A model generated the notes under the pieces. It searched no databases and was not told the origin of the DNA. It saw only the letters and a program-made list of their open reading frames with translations. 64,000 nucleotides of DNA, taken from Monocercomonoides exilis (lineage: Eukaryota > Preaxostyla > Oxymonadida > Polymastigidae). A program made the translations under genes and the position numbers. The first letter of the stretch is position 1; each line of letters begins with the position of its first letter. This document shows positions 1 to 12,289 of the stretch, piece by piece. The DNA lies in contig LSRY02000039.1 of NCBI GenBank assembly GCA_001643675.2, positions 956,001 to 1,020,000 of the forward strand, written 5' to 3'.

Positions 1-3000
1 CTGGATTGTCAAAATTGTTTGAATGAAAACCCATTTGTTTTTGATATTGGAATAACTTTTGAGAACAACAAAGCAGCCATTGGAAAGAATGTGTTCATTT
101 TGGGAAAGGATTTCAACAGTTCTGTGACAAATGAGTCATTCAACTTCAATTACTCTTCAATGACAAATGATGGAAATTTGTTTGTTGGAAGTGATAATTT
201 TCATTCAAACAAAGATTTGTTCATGTTTTTGATTACATACAGCTCGTTTGAGATATTTATCTCATCAGATGGATTTGATGTTGCAAGATGTGGAAGTGAG
301 GAAGAACCATGTTTCACAATGTGGAAAGGGATGGATAATATGAAAAAGGGAGATGAAATGAAAACAATTCAGATTAAAGGATCAGCTATCATTCGAGATT
401 CATTCAACATGTCCAATAATCGGATCAAAAAGGATACGAAGATGGGAGAAGAAGATACAAAAGCAATATTGAATTTTGAAAAGTCAATTGGAAATCAACT
501 GGTATATTTTATGGAAAATGATGTTAATCTTGAATTGTCCAACATCCAACTTCAACTGACATCTGGATTTGACAACTCAGCCAAAGCAATTATTTCAAAT
601 ATAAATGGAGATTTGGTGATAACTGGATGCTCATTCCATTCAGAGGCAGGAGTAAATAATGGATTAGATTGTGTATTTGTGGATGCGATTGGAGGAACTG
701 TGGAGGTGAATGGTTTGCTGATGGAATCGTGCAATGTTGGAAACAGCATTTTTGCAATTAACAATGCTGGAGTTTCTTGTCATTTCTTGAATGTTCGAGT
801 GGAGTTGTTGAATGAAAGTGGAGGATGCATTTTATCAATCAAGAAATCTGAACAAGGATTGAAGATTAATGAAGGAGTAAATGAAGAATGTATAAATATT
901 GAGATTGAGAAATCATCATTTTCAGGAGTAAAGAGAAGTGGCAATGGAGCGAGTATTTTGGAGTCGAAGAGTGAGAAAAGGATTTGTTTGGTTGTGAATG
1001 GGAGCAACATAACAGAAGACAAGGCAGAAATGAGTGAAAAAGGAGGGGTATTATTCTTTTCATTGGACAGCTCTGGATCAATGAAGATGATTGACTCAAC
1101 AATTAGTCATTGCAGCTGTAGCAACAGCATGGGGAAAGGAGGAGGAGTTTATTTGGCAACAAAGGAAGCAGGGTTTCTTGATTTCACATTTACGGAAATG
1201 AAGTTCAGTGCAAACACAGCAAAGACGGGAAATGATATTTTCATTGAGTGTTTCAACATCACATCACAGATTAATGAAAGCCAATTTCAGTTTGATCTTC
1301 GAGAGAATCATTATTCACGAATTAATGCAATATTTGGAAGAGATTTCTGTGATTTCCCAAGTGATACAGATCTGATTAATTTTGTGACGATTCATCAGAG
1401 TGACACGATCATTGTTTGCAGTGTGAATGGATCGAATGAAAAGCAATGTGGAACAAACACCCTTCCGTGCTATTCGATTAATCATGGGCTGATACATCTG
1501 ACTTCTGATTTCATGAGTCAAGTTATTGTTGTTAAAGAAGGTGCAATAGGAGGAGAATTAGATCTGAAGGAAATGAGTTTGAGCTCGAAGAGCGGAGAAA
1601 TGAGCAAAGTTGAAGTGAAATCAGGAATTTCAAGAACAAGAGAGATATTGATGAAAACAACAGGAACAGTTTCATTGCTAAGACTGAGTTTTGCGTTTGA
1701 TGCAGATTTCATTTCTTCACATGAATCGTTGATATCTCCAGATAAAGGGATTCTTGAGGTGATGAATTGTTCATTCACAACAAAACAATTAATCGAAGAA
1801 GGAAATGCAGCTGTTGCAAACATTCCATTTCACATTATCAATTTGGAAAAAGGAGAATTACAACTTGATGGATGCTCAATATCAAATCTCATTCTTCAAA
1901 AATCTGCATTATATCTTTCTTCACCACTTCCATCAGTCGTTGATTCGTTAACGATTTGCAATTCAACAATTGCAACTTCTCTTATAGATATTAATGAATG
2001 CGGTCAAATAACAATCAAGGATTTCAAAACAGAAAATATCACAGTTGAAGGAAATGAAGAATCATTGATATCTTGCTTTTCACTGAAAAAGACAGTGCAA
2101 TTGACAAATTGCACAACGGGTGGAGTCAGTACAAACAAAGCAAAAGGGAAATTAATGAAAGTGGAGAATAGTTTGGATATGAAAATGGATAGTTGCACTT
2201 TTGATGGGAGTTCAAATAAAAGAAACAAGAAGAATTCAAATGAGGAAGAAGAGATGTGCAGATGGAATGGATGTCTTGTGAATGCTGTGAAGAGTTCTGT
2301 GATGATGAAAGATACAACAATAACCAATTCACCAAAAGGTGGAATAACAATGAGTGGAGGGGAATTGACTGTTTATGATGGAAGATTTGAGAACAATAAT
2401 CCATCAATTGAAGGATATCCATCACTGAGAAGAAACATCATTTGTTCAGATTCAGGAACATTGAATGTGATGAGTTTGAAAGGAGGAGACGGAGTTTTAC
2501 CAAATTCATCACTTTGGATGTTGAATGATGGGTGCAGTTTTGAAGGGATTGCTTCAGAAAGGGATTCATCATTCTTCATTCCTGTTCTGGAGAGTGTGAA
2601 AGCAAAAGAAGAGACAAACAGAATGAAGCTGACATTCAAAGGAATGCTTCTTATTCCATGCAATCTGTCATTCTCAGTTGTGAAGAGGAAGGGAGATGAA
2701 AAAGAAATTGAAGATTATAATTTTGATTCAAATGGGTTTTTATCAGAAAGAGAAGTGGAAGGAAGTGTGGGAAAAGATCTCATCAGCAGTTGTGGAAATG
2801 AAATTGAAGTGAGTATATTTATTTTGTTTGGGAATGCAGAATCTCTTTCGTCAACAAATTCATTCATTCTGAAGAACAAAACAGAATCGAAGACTGGAAA
2901 TGATAATTTGGCTGAAGGAGGAAAAGAAGGAAAATTATCATGGGCATTGATTGTGATTGTGATATTTGCAATGCTGTTTCTGATTGCTTTGATTGGATTT

Positions 3001-4209
3001 ATTTTGTTTGCAATAAGATGGAGAAAAGTGAAGAATGAAGCAGAAGATCTGAGAGAAATTGTGAATGATAACATCAAAAAAGATTCGAAGCTGATTGAGA
3101 TGATGACGATGGAGATGTCTCCCGAGGATCAGTGGAGAAGGGCAGAGAAGGAGGCAGAGAAGAAGAATGAAGAAAGAATAAAGAAGAGAATATGTGAGAA
3201 AAGCTTGGGACATTCAGAGTCATCGGAGCATCTTCCCTCTGAGAGCGGATCTACTGAATATATCCTTGGAAGAGATTCAGACAAGATCCCTCAATGGGTA
3301 TTGGAGAAGGTTGATGAGAAGGATGAAGAAGAAGAAACGAGAAAACGAACACCATCTCCATCCATATCATCCACTTCAACAACCGATTCAGATTCGACAT
3401 TTGTTCGGGGAGAAGATCTGTGCCCAACCACATCATCCATGTCGAATCTGGTGGATGCGATGGCCTGTTCATCGCCTCACGAGAAGCTGATTGTGGACTT
3501 GAGAGATTCATTGTTTATGTTGCTTCATGGAAGGAATGAGAAGAAAGAGATGGCGATTGGAACTCTTGTAGAGAGGGAGCAGACAGCTGCCCAGATCTTG
3601 TTCTGGGTGGCGAATGTAGCACTTCATTCGTTTGAAGATGAAGAAGATGAAATTCCATCATTGGCCAATCTGAGCCCCCACATTGTGTTGTTCTCAGAAC
3701 ACATGGTTATCTGTATTGCCCTCCACTCCGACTGTTCATCAGACTCAGATTCTTCGTCCATATCATCCAATGTAACTGTTGTTTCATCTGCAAGTGATGA
3801 TGATGACGATGAAGACTCTCTGCCCTCATCTGCCTTTGAAGATGAGGATGACTTCAAAAAAGAGTGTTTGCGATGGAAGGCACCTGAATTGTTGATCAAC
3901 AAGAAGATGGGAGCAACAGAAAAAACAGTTTCATTCTCGATTGGGATGATGCTGTGGGAATGTTTGACACTGAAGATTCCATTTGGGGAGTGTGAGGCAG
4001 AGGTGGCAGGGCAGAAGATTGTAAATGGAGAGATGCCGGAGATGGGGGAAACGGGATCAGAGGCTTTAAGGGAGTTGGGAAATCGATGTCTGTGTGTGCA
4101 GTGGGAAGAGAGGCCGAGTCTTCGAAGTGTGAAGCGAGAATTGATTGGGCATTGTGGAAGTTGCTCGACAATGATGACAGCGACAGATGCGATTGATTTT
4201 GATTATTGA
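1..4209 (+). CDS. Surface beta-helix receptor-like protein with degenerate kinase tail (5' partial)
   Basis: The reading frame is open from the first base, so the true start lies upstream; it ends at TGA. About 980 codons form a Ser/Asn/Cys-rich ectodomain with repeated short blocks of the kind seen in right-handed parallel beta-helix (pectin-lyase-like) surface proteins. One hydrophobic segment follows at about residues 981-1005 (WALIVIVIFAMLFLIALIGF), then a charged cytoplasmic tail. The tail ends in a kinase-like C-lobe: KAPELL (subdomain VIII, near residue 1289), a GMMLWECLT stretch (IX) and a final conserved Arg in ERPSLRSVKREL. I see no glycine loop and no HRD or DFG motif, so it is probably a pseudokinase. 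I infer a cell-surface sensor or adhesin. Large families of such proteins are known to me from oxymonads. Confidence 0.8.
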   Translation: MDCQNCLNENPFVFDIGITFENNKAAIGKNVFILGKDFNSSVTNESFNFNYSSMTNDGNLFVGSDNFHSNKDLFMFLITYSSFEIFISSDGFDVARCGSEEEPCFTMWKGMDNMKKGDEMKTIQIKGSAIIRDSFNMSNNRIKKDTKMGEEDTKAILNFEKSIGNQLVYFMENDVNLELSNIQLQLTSGFDNSAKAIISNINGDLVITGCSFHSEAGVNNGLDCVFVDAIGGTVEVNGLLMESCNVGNSIFAINNAGVSCHFLNVRVELLNESGGCILSIKKSEQGLKINEGVNEECINIEIEKSSFSGVKRSGNGASILESKSEKRICLVVNGSNITEDKAEMSEKGGVLFFSLDSSGSMKMIDSTISHCSCSNSMGKGGGVYLATKEAGFLDFTFTEMKFSANTAKTGNDIFIECFNITSQINESQFQFDLRENHYSRINAIFGRDFCDFPSDTDLINFVTIHQSDTIIVCSVNGSNEKQCGTNTLPCYSINHGLIHLTSDFMSQVIVVKEGAIGGELDLKEMSLSSKSGEMSKVEVKSGISRTREILMKTTGTVSLLRLSFAFDADFISSHESLISPDKGILEVMNCSFTTKQLIEEGNAAVANIPFHIINLEKGELQLDGCSISNLILQKSALYLSSPLPSVVDSLTICNSTIATSLIDINECGQITIKDFKTENITVEGNEESLISCFSLKKTVQLTNCTTGGVSTNKAKGKLMKVENSLDMKMDSCTFDGSSNKRNKKNSNEEEEMCRWNGCLVNAVKSSVMMKDTTITNSPKGGITMSGGELTVYDGRFENNNPSIEGYPSLRRNIICSDSGTLNVMSLKGGDGVLPNSSLWMLNDGCSFEGIASERDSSFFIPVLESVKAKEETNRMKLTFKGMLLIPCNLSFSVVKRKGDEKEIEDYNFDSNGFLSEREVEGSVGKDLISSCGNEIEVSIFILFGNAESLSSTNSFILKNKTESKTGNDNLAEGGKEGKLSWALIVIVIFAMLFLIALIGFILFAIRWRKVKNEAEDLREIVNDNIKKDSKLIEMMTMEMSPEDQWRRAEKEAEKKNEERIKKRICEKSLGHSESSEHLPSESGSTEYILGRDSDKIPQWVLEKVDEKDEEEETRKRTPSPSISSTSTTDSDSTFVRGEDLCPTTSSMSNLVDAMACSSPHEKLIVDLRDSLFMLLHGRNEKKEMAIGTLVEREQTAAQILFWVANVALHSFEDEEDEIPSLANLSPHIVLFSEHMVICIALHSDCSSDSDSSSISSNVTVVSSASDDDDDEDSLPSSAFEDEDDFKKECLRWKAPELLINKKMGATEKTVSFSIGMMLWECLTLKIPFGECEAEVAGQKIVNGEMPEMGETGSEALRELGNRCLCVQWEERPSLRSVKRELIGHCGSCSTMMTATDAIDFDY

Positions 4210-6399
4210 AACATTAAAGGAGAGAGTTTGGTGAGACAATTCAGAGACGAGGAGTAAATATTGTTGAAATGATTGTCTGCGTTTGTGAATAAGCGAGAAA
4301 GGAGAACAAATACAGGATTCCGAGCAAACGCTTGTGCTGAACTTTGTTTTAGTGTTGAATGCTGAATGAAGTTTGTGAAAGAGCTTCAACTTCAAAAAGT
4401 GATTCCTTTGCAAAAATATTCACCTTATTTTCTCACAAAAGAGAAAAGAAAAAAATATTAGAAAAAATGAAGTTGATTTATGATTCATGAATGGAAAGAG
4501 CGATTTTCGAATCGCGAGTCTTTTGTGGCTGGATGATTGGTACAATGGATTTGTTTTGCTGTTAATGCATTTCATTTGAGTTTGTATGTATTTCACCTCA
4601 AAAAACAAAATTATTATTTTTGAATTTTTTGCGTGTTTGGAGTTGTATTTTGTTTGTGTTTGTGTATATGTATGTATTTTTTTCCAGATATGTTTTCCAT
4701 GCAGATTATGTTGTTCTTGAGTGAAAAATTCAGTCAATATGTTTGAAATATGTATTTTCGTGTCTATATGCTGTTTTTCAATGTTGGTGATCATTTCCAG
4801 AATGCTTCTTCTTTGTTTTCTTTCAAACATAAATAGTTAATGCATGATTTTCTATTTTGCAGATGTGCAATTTCCCACATTCATTCAATGAATATGTGAA
4901 ACATTGCAATCTATTTTTTTTATTGCTGAGCGTCAGCTTGTTCAAGAATCTTTGAGTGCTTCTCAATGCATTTCGTTGTGCATGTGTGACATAATGCAAA
5001 ATTTGATTTTTTGAAGTCGCAGTTGACTGTTTAAATTGTGGTGAATATTTCGCTCACTGTTTGTATTTATCCCTTTGTATGTTTCATTTCTCTATGAAAT
5101 TCTCGTTTATGAAACAAAATGAATATAAATTCCTTCTTAACGTATTTATTTTCAGTGATAAAGATCGAAATAAAGAAAATATTCAATGAGGAAAAGAACA
5201 AATTTGGATCTCAATCTTGATAAATGGAAATATCGAGAACAATTAGTTTTCTCTCTTTGTGGAAAACTTTCAGATAATTCAATGATAATTTAAAATATTT
5301 GCAAAAATATCTTGTTTCATCAAAGTTATTATTATAAGCATTTTTTGAATAACTGCAATCTCTTGAATGTTTCTTTATTCATAAAGCAAAAATAAACAAA
5401 TGTGAAAGCCACAATCTCTTGTTTATTATGATTATATGCAAAAAGAAAGAAAGAAAGAAAGAAAGAAAAGAAAAGAAAAGAAAAGAAAAGAAAAGAAAAA
5501 GAAAAAGATAAATAGAAAAAAAGAAAATTTATCCACTCTGATATTAAGAAATTAAATATTCACTTGCAAAAATTTAATGATTATCAATTGTCATCATAGT
5601 CCTTTGTTCGAGACTGAAATTTCAAAAAAGTCATTTCTAATGTAAGGAAATCGATAGGTGAAAAATAAAAAATTCTCAGAATTTTCACTTTTGTTTTCGC
5701 ATCCCTCTTAAAGAAGATCAACAAGTTTTTGAGAGAAAAGATGTTTCATTTTTTACATTAGGTTTGAATGTTGTTTTTCATGAAAATTGATAAGGAGAGA
5801 GAATCATTCAAATAAGTTTTTTGAAAAATTGATATTTGAAAATCAGATTACTCTTTATGTTGAAATTATCTTCTTTGTCAATCTTTTTGATTCAATTCAA
5901 AACAGTCAAAAGCAAATTTCAGATAATCTGGTTAAAACTCATATATGCAATGATATGAAAAAGAGTTATAAACGAAATAAGAAAAAACAATGACATATTA
6001 TTCATGAAACTTGTATAAGCATTTTTAAATGCTCAGATTTCTTATAAAAAACAGATAAGAAAAATGTTCGGATTTTTTGAAATAAAAATAAAAAACAAAC
6101 AAACAAATAAATAAATAAATAAATAAATAAATCATTTCAATAATGAATTCATATTCAAAAAGAATCATCACAAAACATGAAAAAACAGAAAAACAGAAAA
6201 AATAACTCAAAAAATTTGTTTTCCTTTCGAAATTTATCTCTATAGCTCTTGTTTCACCAATTATATTTCAAATGCAAATAAAAAACAAATAAAGAACTCT
6301 GGGCATTAAAGCCAACAATAAACAAAGTACATCCATTGAACAAATGCATATTGTGAACTTAACTTCAATAAACTTTTAAATTTCTCATTGCTCAATGAT
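4210..6399. other. Intergenic, AT-rich; AAAG/AAAAG and AAAC/AAAT microsatellites
   Basis: No ORF with protein-like composition on either strand. A tetranucleotide-to-pentanucleotide purine tract (AAAG then AAAAG) runs about 5445-5513, and an AAAC/AAAT tract runs about 6092-6132. The rest is AT-rich sequence between the converging receptor gene and the next gene. Confidence 0.6.
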
Positions 6400-7856
6400 T
6401 TATAAATTTACAAAAAATTCAGCAGGATCCATATTCAAGTCTTCTGAGAAAATGTCACTGAGTAATAGTTCATTCATTTCGGTGAGTGTGTCTTCAAAAC
6501 CTTCTTCTTCCAACTTGACATGAACTTCTCTTTTTTTCTGTTTCCATTTAACCTGCTCATTTTTTGAATCCATATTTTCTTTTAATCTTTTTGTGAGACA
6601 TTGAAAGAAAATCAGACAGTTATCTGTTGTTTCATCTTTCAATGTTGCGAGCTGAATGTCCTCCAAAATTAAATTTATTGCCCCTCCACTTAATAATAAT
6701 CCAACTGACTCGAATGAGCGAAAATGTACCATGCTTTGAAATGTTTCAATAAATCCATTCGTGATCTCTTGATAATTGTCTTTTGCCAATCTGCACAATT
6801 TAGTCAAACATGATACGAGAACAGTATTTTCTTCTTTATGCAATTCAAACCCCAAAAAGAATGTATCAATTGTCTGACGCCATCTCAAAATCAAATATTT
6901 TTTTTCTTCATCTTGCTCGGTCTTCTTCCAGTCCATGTCCATCATCAGTCCTTCCAATTCTTGTGTTGTTTCACCAACAAAATGGAGATCATTTAAAATA
7001 ACATTCCTCAACCTTCTGTCATATTTGACTCTGTTGAGGAAAAATTCCAAGCAAGATTGATAACCAAGACGAGTCAGATTGTGATGCTCCTGATGATGCT
7101 TCACAAGTTCCACAATCGTCTCCGAATACAACTCTTTCTTCAATGACTGTTCAAATAAGAATTACATAAAAATTTTCAAAACAAAAATGAAAGAAAAGAA
7201 AAGAAATCTGCTCACACAAAAGACTGATCAAAGCAGCTCAAAGCCAACAAAGCCATTTCAACTTCAGTTTTTGCTTTTTCGGTTTCATCCTTGTTGGATG
7301 AAACCTTCAAAAGGCAAGACAAACAAATTGATACCAACTCTTCTGACCTATCAAAACAAAATCCATGAAAATAAAGGAAACTTTCGCATAAATCCACCAA
7401 AAGCGATTCATTCTTCTTTTCTTTTTTATTCTCTTCATCAACAATCGATTTTTTGAATCTTGCACATAACGAGGAATCTTCAAAACTTGAATTCCCGATT
7501 CGCATCAATACCATGTTATATCCGATATTTCTCAATAGTAAAGATGCATTCTCCAATGATAACTTCTTTCTTTCAGTCAGGCTTTCGATATCTTTTAGTA
7601 ATCTGGTGGTGCATATCAGTGACAAATAATAATTGCCTGAATTGTCAATCAATTCCATCATTTCTTCAATCAATGGCTGTTGCTCATCAGGATCACAAAA
7701 TTCAAGTCGACTGATAGCGACTTTTCAAAAGAAATGAGAATACGTTTTATGAAGCCAAGACTTATGTGTAAGAAATATGATCATACATGAAAATTTCTCT
7801 TTTGGCGACATTTTCGACAATTTGTCATCTGTTTTATTGAAATCACAATTCTCCAT
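6400..7856 (-). CDS. Helical-repeat family protein, member E (three exons)
   Basis: Exons read on the minus strand at 7856-7787, 7720-7218 and 7146-6400, giving 439 aa. Intron 1 (7721-7786) begins GTATGA and ends AAAAG; intron 2 (7147-7217) begins GTGTGAGC and ends GAACAG. The junctions restore a reading frame that aligns with four paralogs in this window. Exon 1 is 70 nt (23 codons plus one base), as in member D. The protein is almost entirely alpha-helical and Glu/Lys-rich, with family blocks of the type LLLR-GYN, LLVDLCES, KELYSETIVELVKHHQEHHNLTR and a C-terminal EEEGFEDT before the stop. No catalytic motif is visible. An armadillo/HEAT-like scaffold is an inference; the function is unknown. 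Confidence 0.75.
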
Positions 7857-10800
7857 AAAAATATTCCAAAGATAAAAATAAAGGATGTTCCACTTCTTTT
7901 GAATGAACAAAAACAGTGAACTTATAATGGCTAAATAATTTATTTCAAAAAGTTGAAATTATGGTAATCTCGGAATAAATTGTTTTTTATTTCACCGAGT
8001 ACAAAAAAGTTTAATTCGACAAACAAAACGTTATTATTATGTCGAAATATTTTTAAAATTTAAAAAAAAAACTTCATTTTTAATGAATTATTCTTATTTT
8101 TTATATTTATTTGCAGGATGTACCCATATTTTTAAAATATGCTATTCTCTCAGAAAATTTTGTTTTTTTTGTTAAAAAAAAATAAAAATAAAAATAAAAA
8201 TAAAAATAAAAAATAAAATAAAAAAAAATTGACATATGAATCAAAAAGGATATATGCAAATTTTGTTGTTAAGTTGTTTTTTTCAACGAAAGCTGGGAAT
8301 ATTTCTGAAGCTTATGATGGATGGAATGCACTGAAGGTTCAATTTTATTATTGTTCATAAAGAAATAATATGATTTGAAAAAAATCTCACTGAAAAAAAA
8401 TAAAGCACTCATTCATTTAATAACAGAATAGTCACAAAAAAATGTGGATTTTTTTGTTTGAGATGGAAAAGAAAAACAAATAAAATAATTTCTTATTTCC
8501 AAATTTGTTTCTGTTGATTCTCGGTTTCATGTGTTCAAAAATACTTTTCAAAGAAAAGCGTTTTTATTGATAGATGTGAAATGAATTGATGTGGTATGAA
8601 AGAAAATGGCGTAAAAATTCTAATCCTCCACTGTTCGATGTTTATCGCTGCCTTAAAAGCTGGATATGAAAAAAGACTTAATGAGCGTTTTTCAATTAAT
8701 AAATTCTTTAATAAAGTTGTAATGTATTTTGTTGATGATGTGGGACAAAATATTTGACTTCATGCTTTTTTATTGAAAAATTACACACTTTTCATTAACT
8801 TTTTGAGATCACAAATCTCAATAAAATTATTTCCATTTTTTGACATTCGTGAAGTGTCACCATGCTTAATGTTTTGATTTCTATGATTCCTGTTTAGAAA
8901 TTATTAAATCCGATTTATTTTGAAATCTGAGAGAGCGAAATAAAGATATGAACGAAGTTATTTTAATATGCCCTATGCAAAAAAAGCTTGAAAGTCCGTA
9001 TTTTCCCCCATGTGTTTTCAAAATATTGATTTGCTTCATGGGTTAATTTTTATGATCAAAAAATTAAAACAGGAAGAAATTGTTAGGGGAAATAATGAAT
9101 TAAAAGAACAGATGGTTTTTCGAATGTTGCTTTTTGTGGAAGAGTCTTGAAAAACTGAAAAGCGTGTAGATGGTGTATTAATGCAAGTTGGAAAGTCGTT
9201 AATCAATAAGTCGAATGTGGACATTTTTTTGAAAAAATAGCAGAAAAAAATTACAAAGCAAATGGAACAAACAATTTTTTTAAGTTGTAACAGGATGAAT
9301 TCGAAAACAAAAGGAGTGATGAATATTTTTGGAAATGTTCTTTTTTTTCATTCAAGTCTTGTTAATATTTTCTTTCAATAAAATGCTTTGGATGTGTATT
9401 TTTATTTTTGAATAGTCATTATTTTCGAATTCAAATTTTTTTTCAATTTTTGAACTGTTGTTGATAAAGCATCTGAGATTGTCATGATTTTGTTGTTTAA
9501 AAATATCGTGATTTTCTTTGTAAGTGGAATTTGCACTGCAGTTTTGAGTCTCCTTGTTCAAGTGAATAATTATATATATATATAAGTGATTATTTTTGTA
9601 ATCATAATTTTTATTTGGGTGTTAATTTTTCAATGGTTTTTATTGTTTGGTTAAAAGGGTTTCACAAAAATGGTTCATCCATCGTGATTGTTTCAAAAAA
9701 AAGATTTTTTAAATGAAAGTGAGAAATAAATACTACAAATTGTGCCATAACTTATCGGTGTTTTATCATTAATATTCTTCGCACAATTTCGAACAGTATT
9801 TTTTTTTATGAAAGAATATGATTTCAAAAATAATCACCCAAATATAAATATGGTTTGTTTGTTTGCTTGCTTGTTAAATCTCCAAAAAATGATTGAGAAA
9901 TTAGTAGCATTTGCTGAGATCATCCTAAACTTTTTGTTCTTTTCTTTTTATCTATATTCTTCAATAATCACTTTCTTGAATCTTTTGAGAAATTGGAAAT
10001 AAAAAAGTTCATTTTTTTCAGTGTCATAAATAAATTTCCAATAACCGATGAACTTCATCAATAAAACGATATTTTCCATCAATATGTTCATTTCTTCAAT
10101 CATTTCGTCTATTTTGTTGAGTAATTCTTTTGATAAAATGGACTTGAATTCTTCCTAATTCATTTCTTTGACTTGTTCATTCATAACGAGAATTTTGTGT
10201 TAGGTAATTAATTAATCCGAACATTTTTTATGTAGTTTGAATAAGAAACAAAATTTCCATATTTTTTTTATTGTTTTTGGGATATAACGAAAAGTTTGAA
10301 GTTGGAAATTTGGATTAATTACCTAAACTCAATCTCTGATATGGTGAGATTGGACGGGGTTAGTTTCTCCATCTCTGATTAATGTTTCCCCTGAGGAGAT
10401 TAGGTTATAGCAACTGGGCTGGCAAAGTTAGAATTTAAATAAAAAATATTTTTTTGATTGTTTTTCATTCAGAAAAAAATTTTTTAAAAAAATAAAAATT
10501 AGATTATAACCAAGAATTTTTTGAAATGAGTGTTGTCGAAAATTAAATACAGCAAGGATTAAAGAAAATTGGAAGCTTAATGTCATCCTTTCAATATTAC
10601 CATATGGGTGTTTTTTTATGGGATCATTAAAATAGTACAATCAAATAAAAAGTTTTAATTGACTCATCATTTTCATTTCTTTCCTTATTAATTGCAGAAT
10701 CATTCATTAGGAATTTCATTAAACGCATTTTAATTAAGCCAACAATATTTTGAAAAAATCAATACAACCCCATTATAAAATTTCTTTGAAATAAGTTTCA

Positions 10801-12289
10801 TCCATATATCTCCATCACACAAACAAAATGAAAACCTTGTCAATGCAAATTTTAAAAAAATTAACTTTTATTTCAACATAGACAAATGTGGTTTGTTGAC
10901 AAATACGTGTTTCTTCATTTCCAAATTATTAATGTTTTTCAATGAGAAACAAACCCCATCAATGAATGGAAAATCTGCAGCAATTAGATGAATGGACAAT
11001 ATTGCTCTTGTGAACATCCTAAAGCAATCAGGAAGTGAAATTCATTTGAATTTTTAAAGAACTTTAAAACTGTGACTTTATTTTTTCTCACTGTTTGAAA
11101 AAGTGTGTGAAGTTATTGTTTTTGTTATAAACAGAAAATGTTCACAATATATATTTTATTTTTTAATGTTTGTGTATTCGTTGCATTGAGGAAAAGCTGG
11201 AATCTTTCATTTAATATTTTGTCTCAAATCATCTTAAACTTTTGCGAAAGTCAATGGAAGAATACAAGGAGGTGAAAGTCCCGTCAATCATTAACATTTG
11301 TTCAAGGTTTTGAGGGAGTCTTTAACAGCAGGCCTTGCGGGCATATTATTTTTTGATATTGTTCATATATCTCAATATTTGTTTTTTAATTATTTTAAAG
11401 CAAAAATAACAAGAGCACTTCATCATCAAACGTTATTGTGTGGTATTCAATTTTTTCAACTTATCATGCTTTATCAATCTTCAATAACTATAACTTAATA
11501 TTTCAAGAAAAATGAAAATAACAACGATTACACAAAAAGTTCAACATTTGATCAAAAAAAATCAAACGCGCACCTTCAAAGCATTTGACACAAGAATCAC
11601 TGGAAATGATAACATTTTCTGATTTCATCAAAATTTCTCGATGGTTTCTACTTCTAGTTTTGAATATTTTCCATATCATCGGAAATTCCTTTGAATTTTC
11701 ATCTTCATTTCAACTGGAGTACATATTATCACTTGTCTGACATAGAGCCCAAAATCAGTACAGATGAAAATATTTCTTCGAGGTTCTTTCATCTGATTTA
11801 GCTTCTTCATCATTTATAAAAAAAGATCGTTGTTTTAAGGAATCATCAATTTCTTCTCTTCAAATAGCATCTCTTTCGATAATATCAGCAAGCTCTTCAA
11901 AACTTTCAATATCTTTTGCTATTTTCACTTCTCCTTTTTTTCAGCTGAAGATACCCCTCCTTCATAGTATTATCCTTCGATAATTGATTTTCCTGAAACA
12001 ACCACTTTCTCTCTTTGTTTCATCTTCTGTGATATGTTGAAGGCATGTAATAGCGCGATCTCTCGAAGATCACCTTCGCAATCGTTCGTTCCAAATAACG
12101 TCTTTTACCATGCTCCTTCTGTTTTCTGTGAATTCTTTCAATCTCAAAATAAATAACGCAGATTCGATCATCATGGATTGTGCACCTGATGATCAGCTAT
12201 TCTTGGTTTAATGCAGAATCATTTCTGCTGTCTCATGATTTATACAGACATTCCATGATAGAATAAACATTAGTTTTGCTTCTCCAAAT
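7857..12289. other. Gene-poor AT-rich stretch
   Basis: More than 4 kb with only short chance ORFs. It holds an AAAAAT-type tract at about 8176-8226, a 260-bp inverted-repeat element at 9585-9847 (listed separately), and a second pair of complementary arms (TTAGGTAATTAATTAATCC near 10200 and GGATTAATTACCTAA near 10314). The stretch 10340-10425 is less AT-rich than its surroundings but does not fold into an RNA I recognise. I see no gene. Confidence 0.5.
9585..9847. mobile_element. Short inverted-repeat element (MITE-like), family 2 copy a
   Basis: The ends are complementary: about GTGATTATTTTTGTAATCATA on the left and ATGATTTCAAAAATAATCAC on the right. The same termini bound a second element of nearly the same length at 45085-45345, which supports a non-autonomous transposon family of about 262 bp. 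No coding capacity, and no clear target duplication here. Confidence 0.5.

Noticed and set aside
10340-10425. Possible structured RNA in the less AT-rich patch
   Set aside because: No tRNA, snoRNA or snRNA boxes and no convincing fold by eye.
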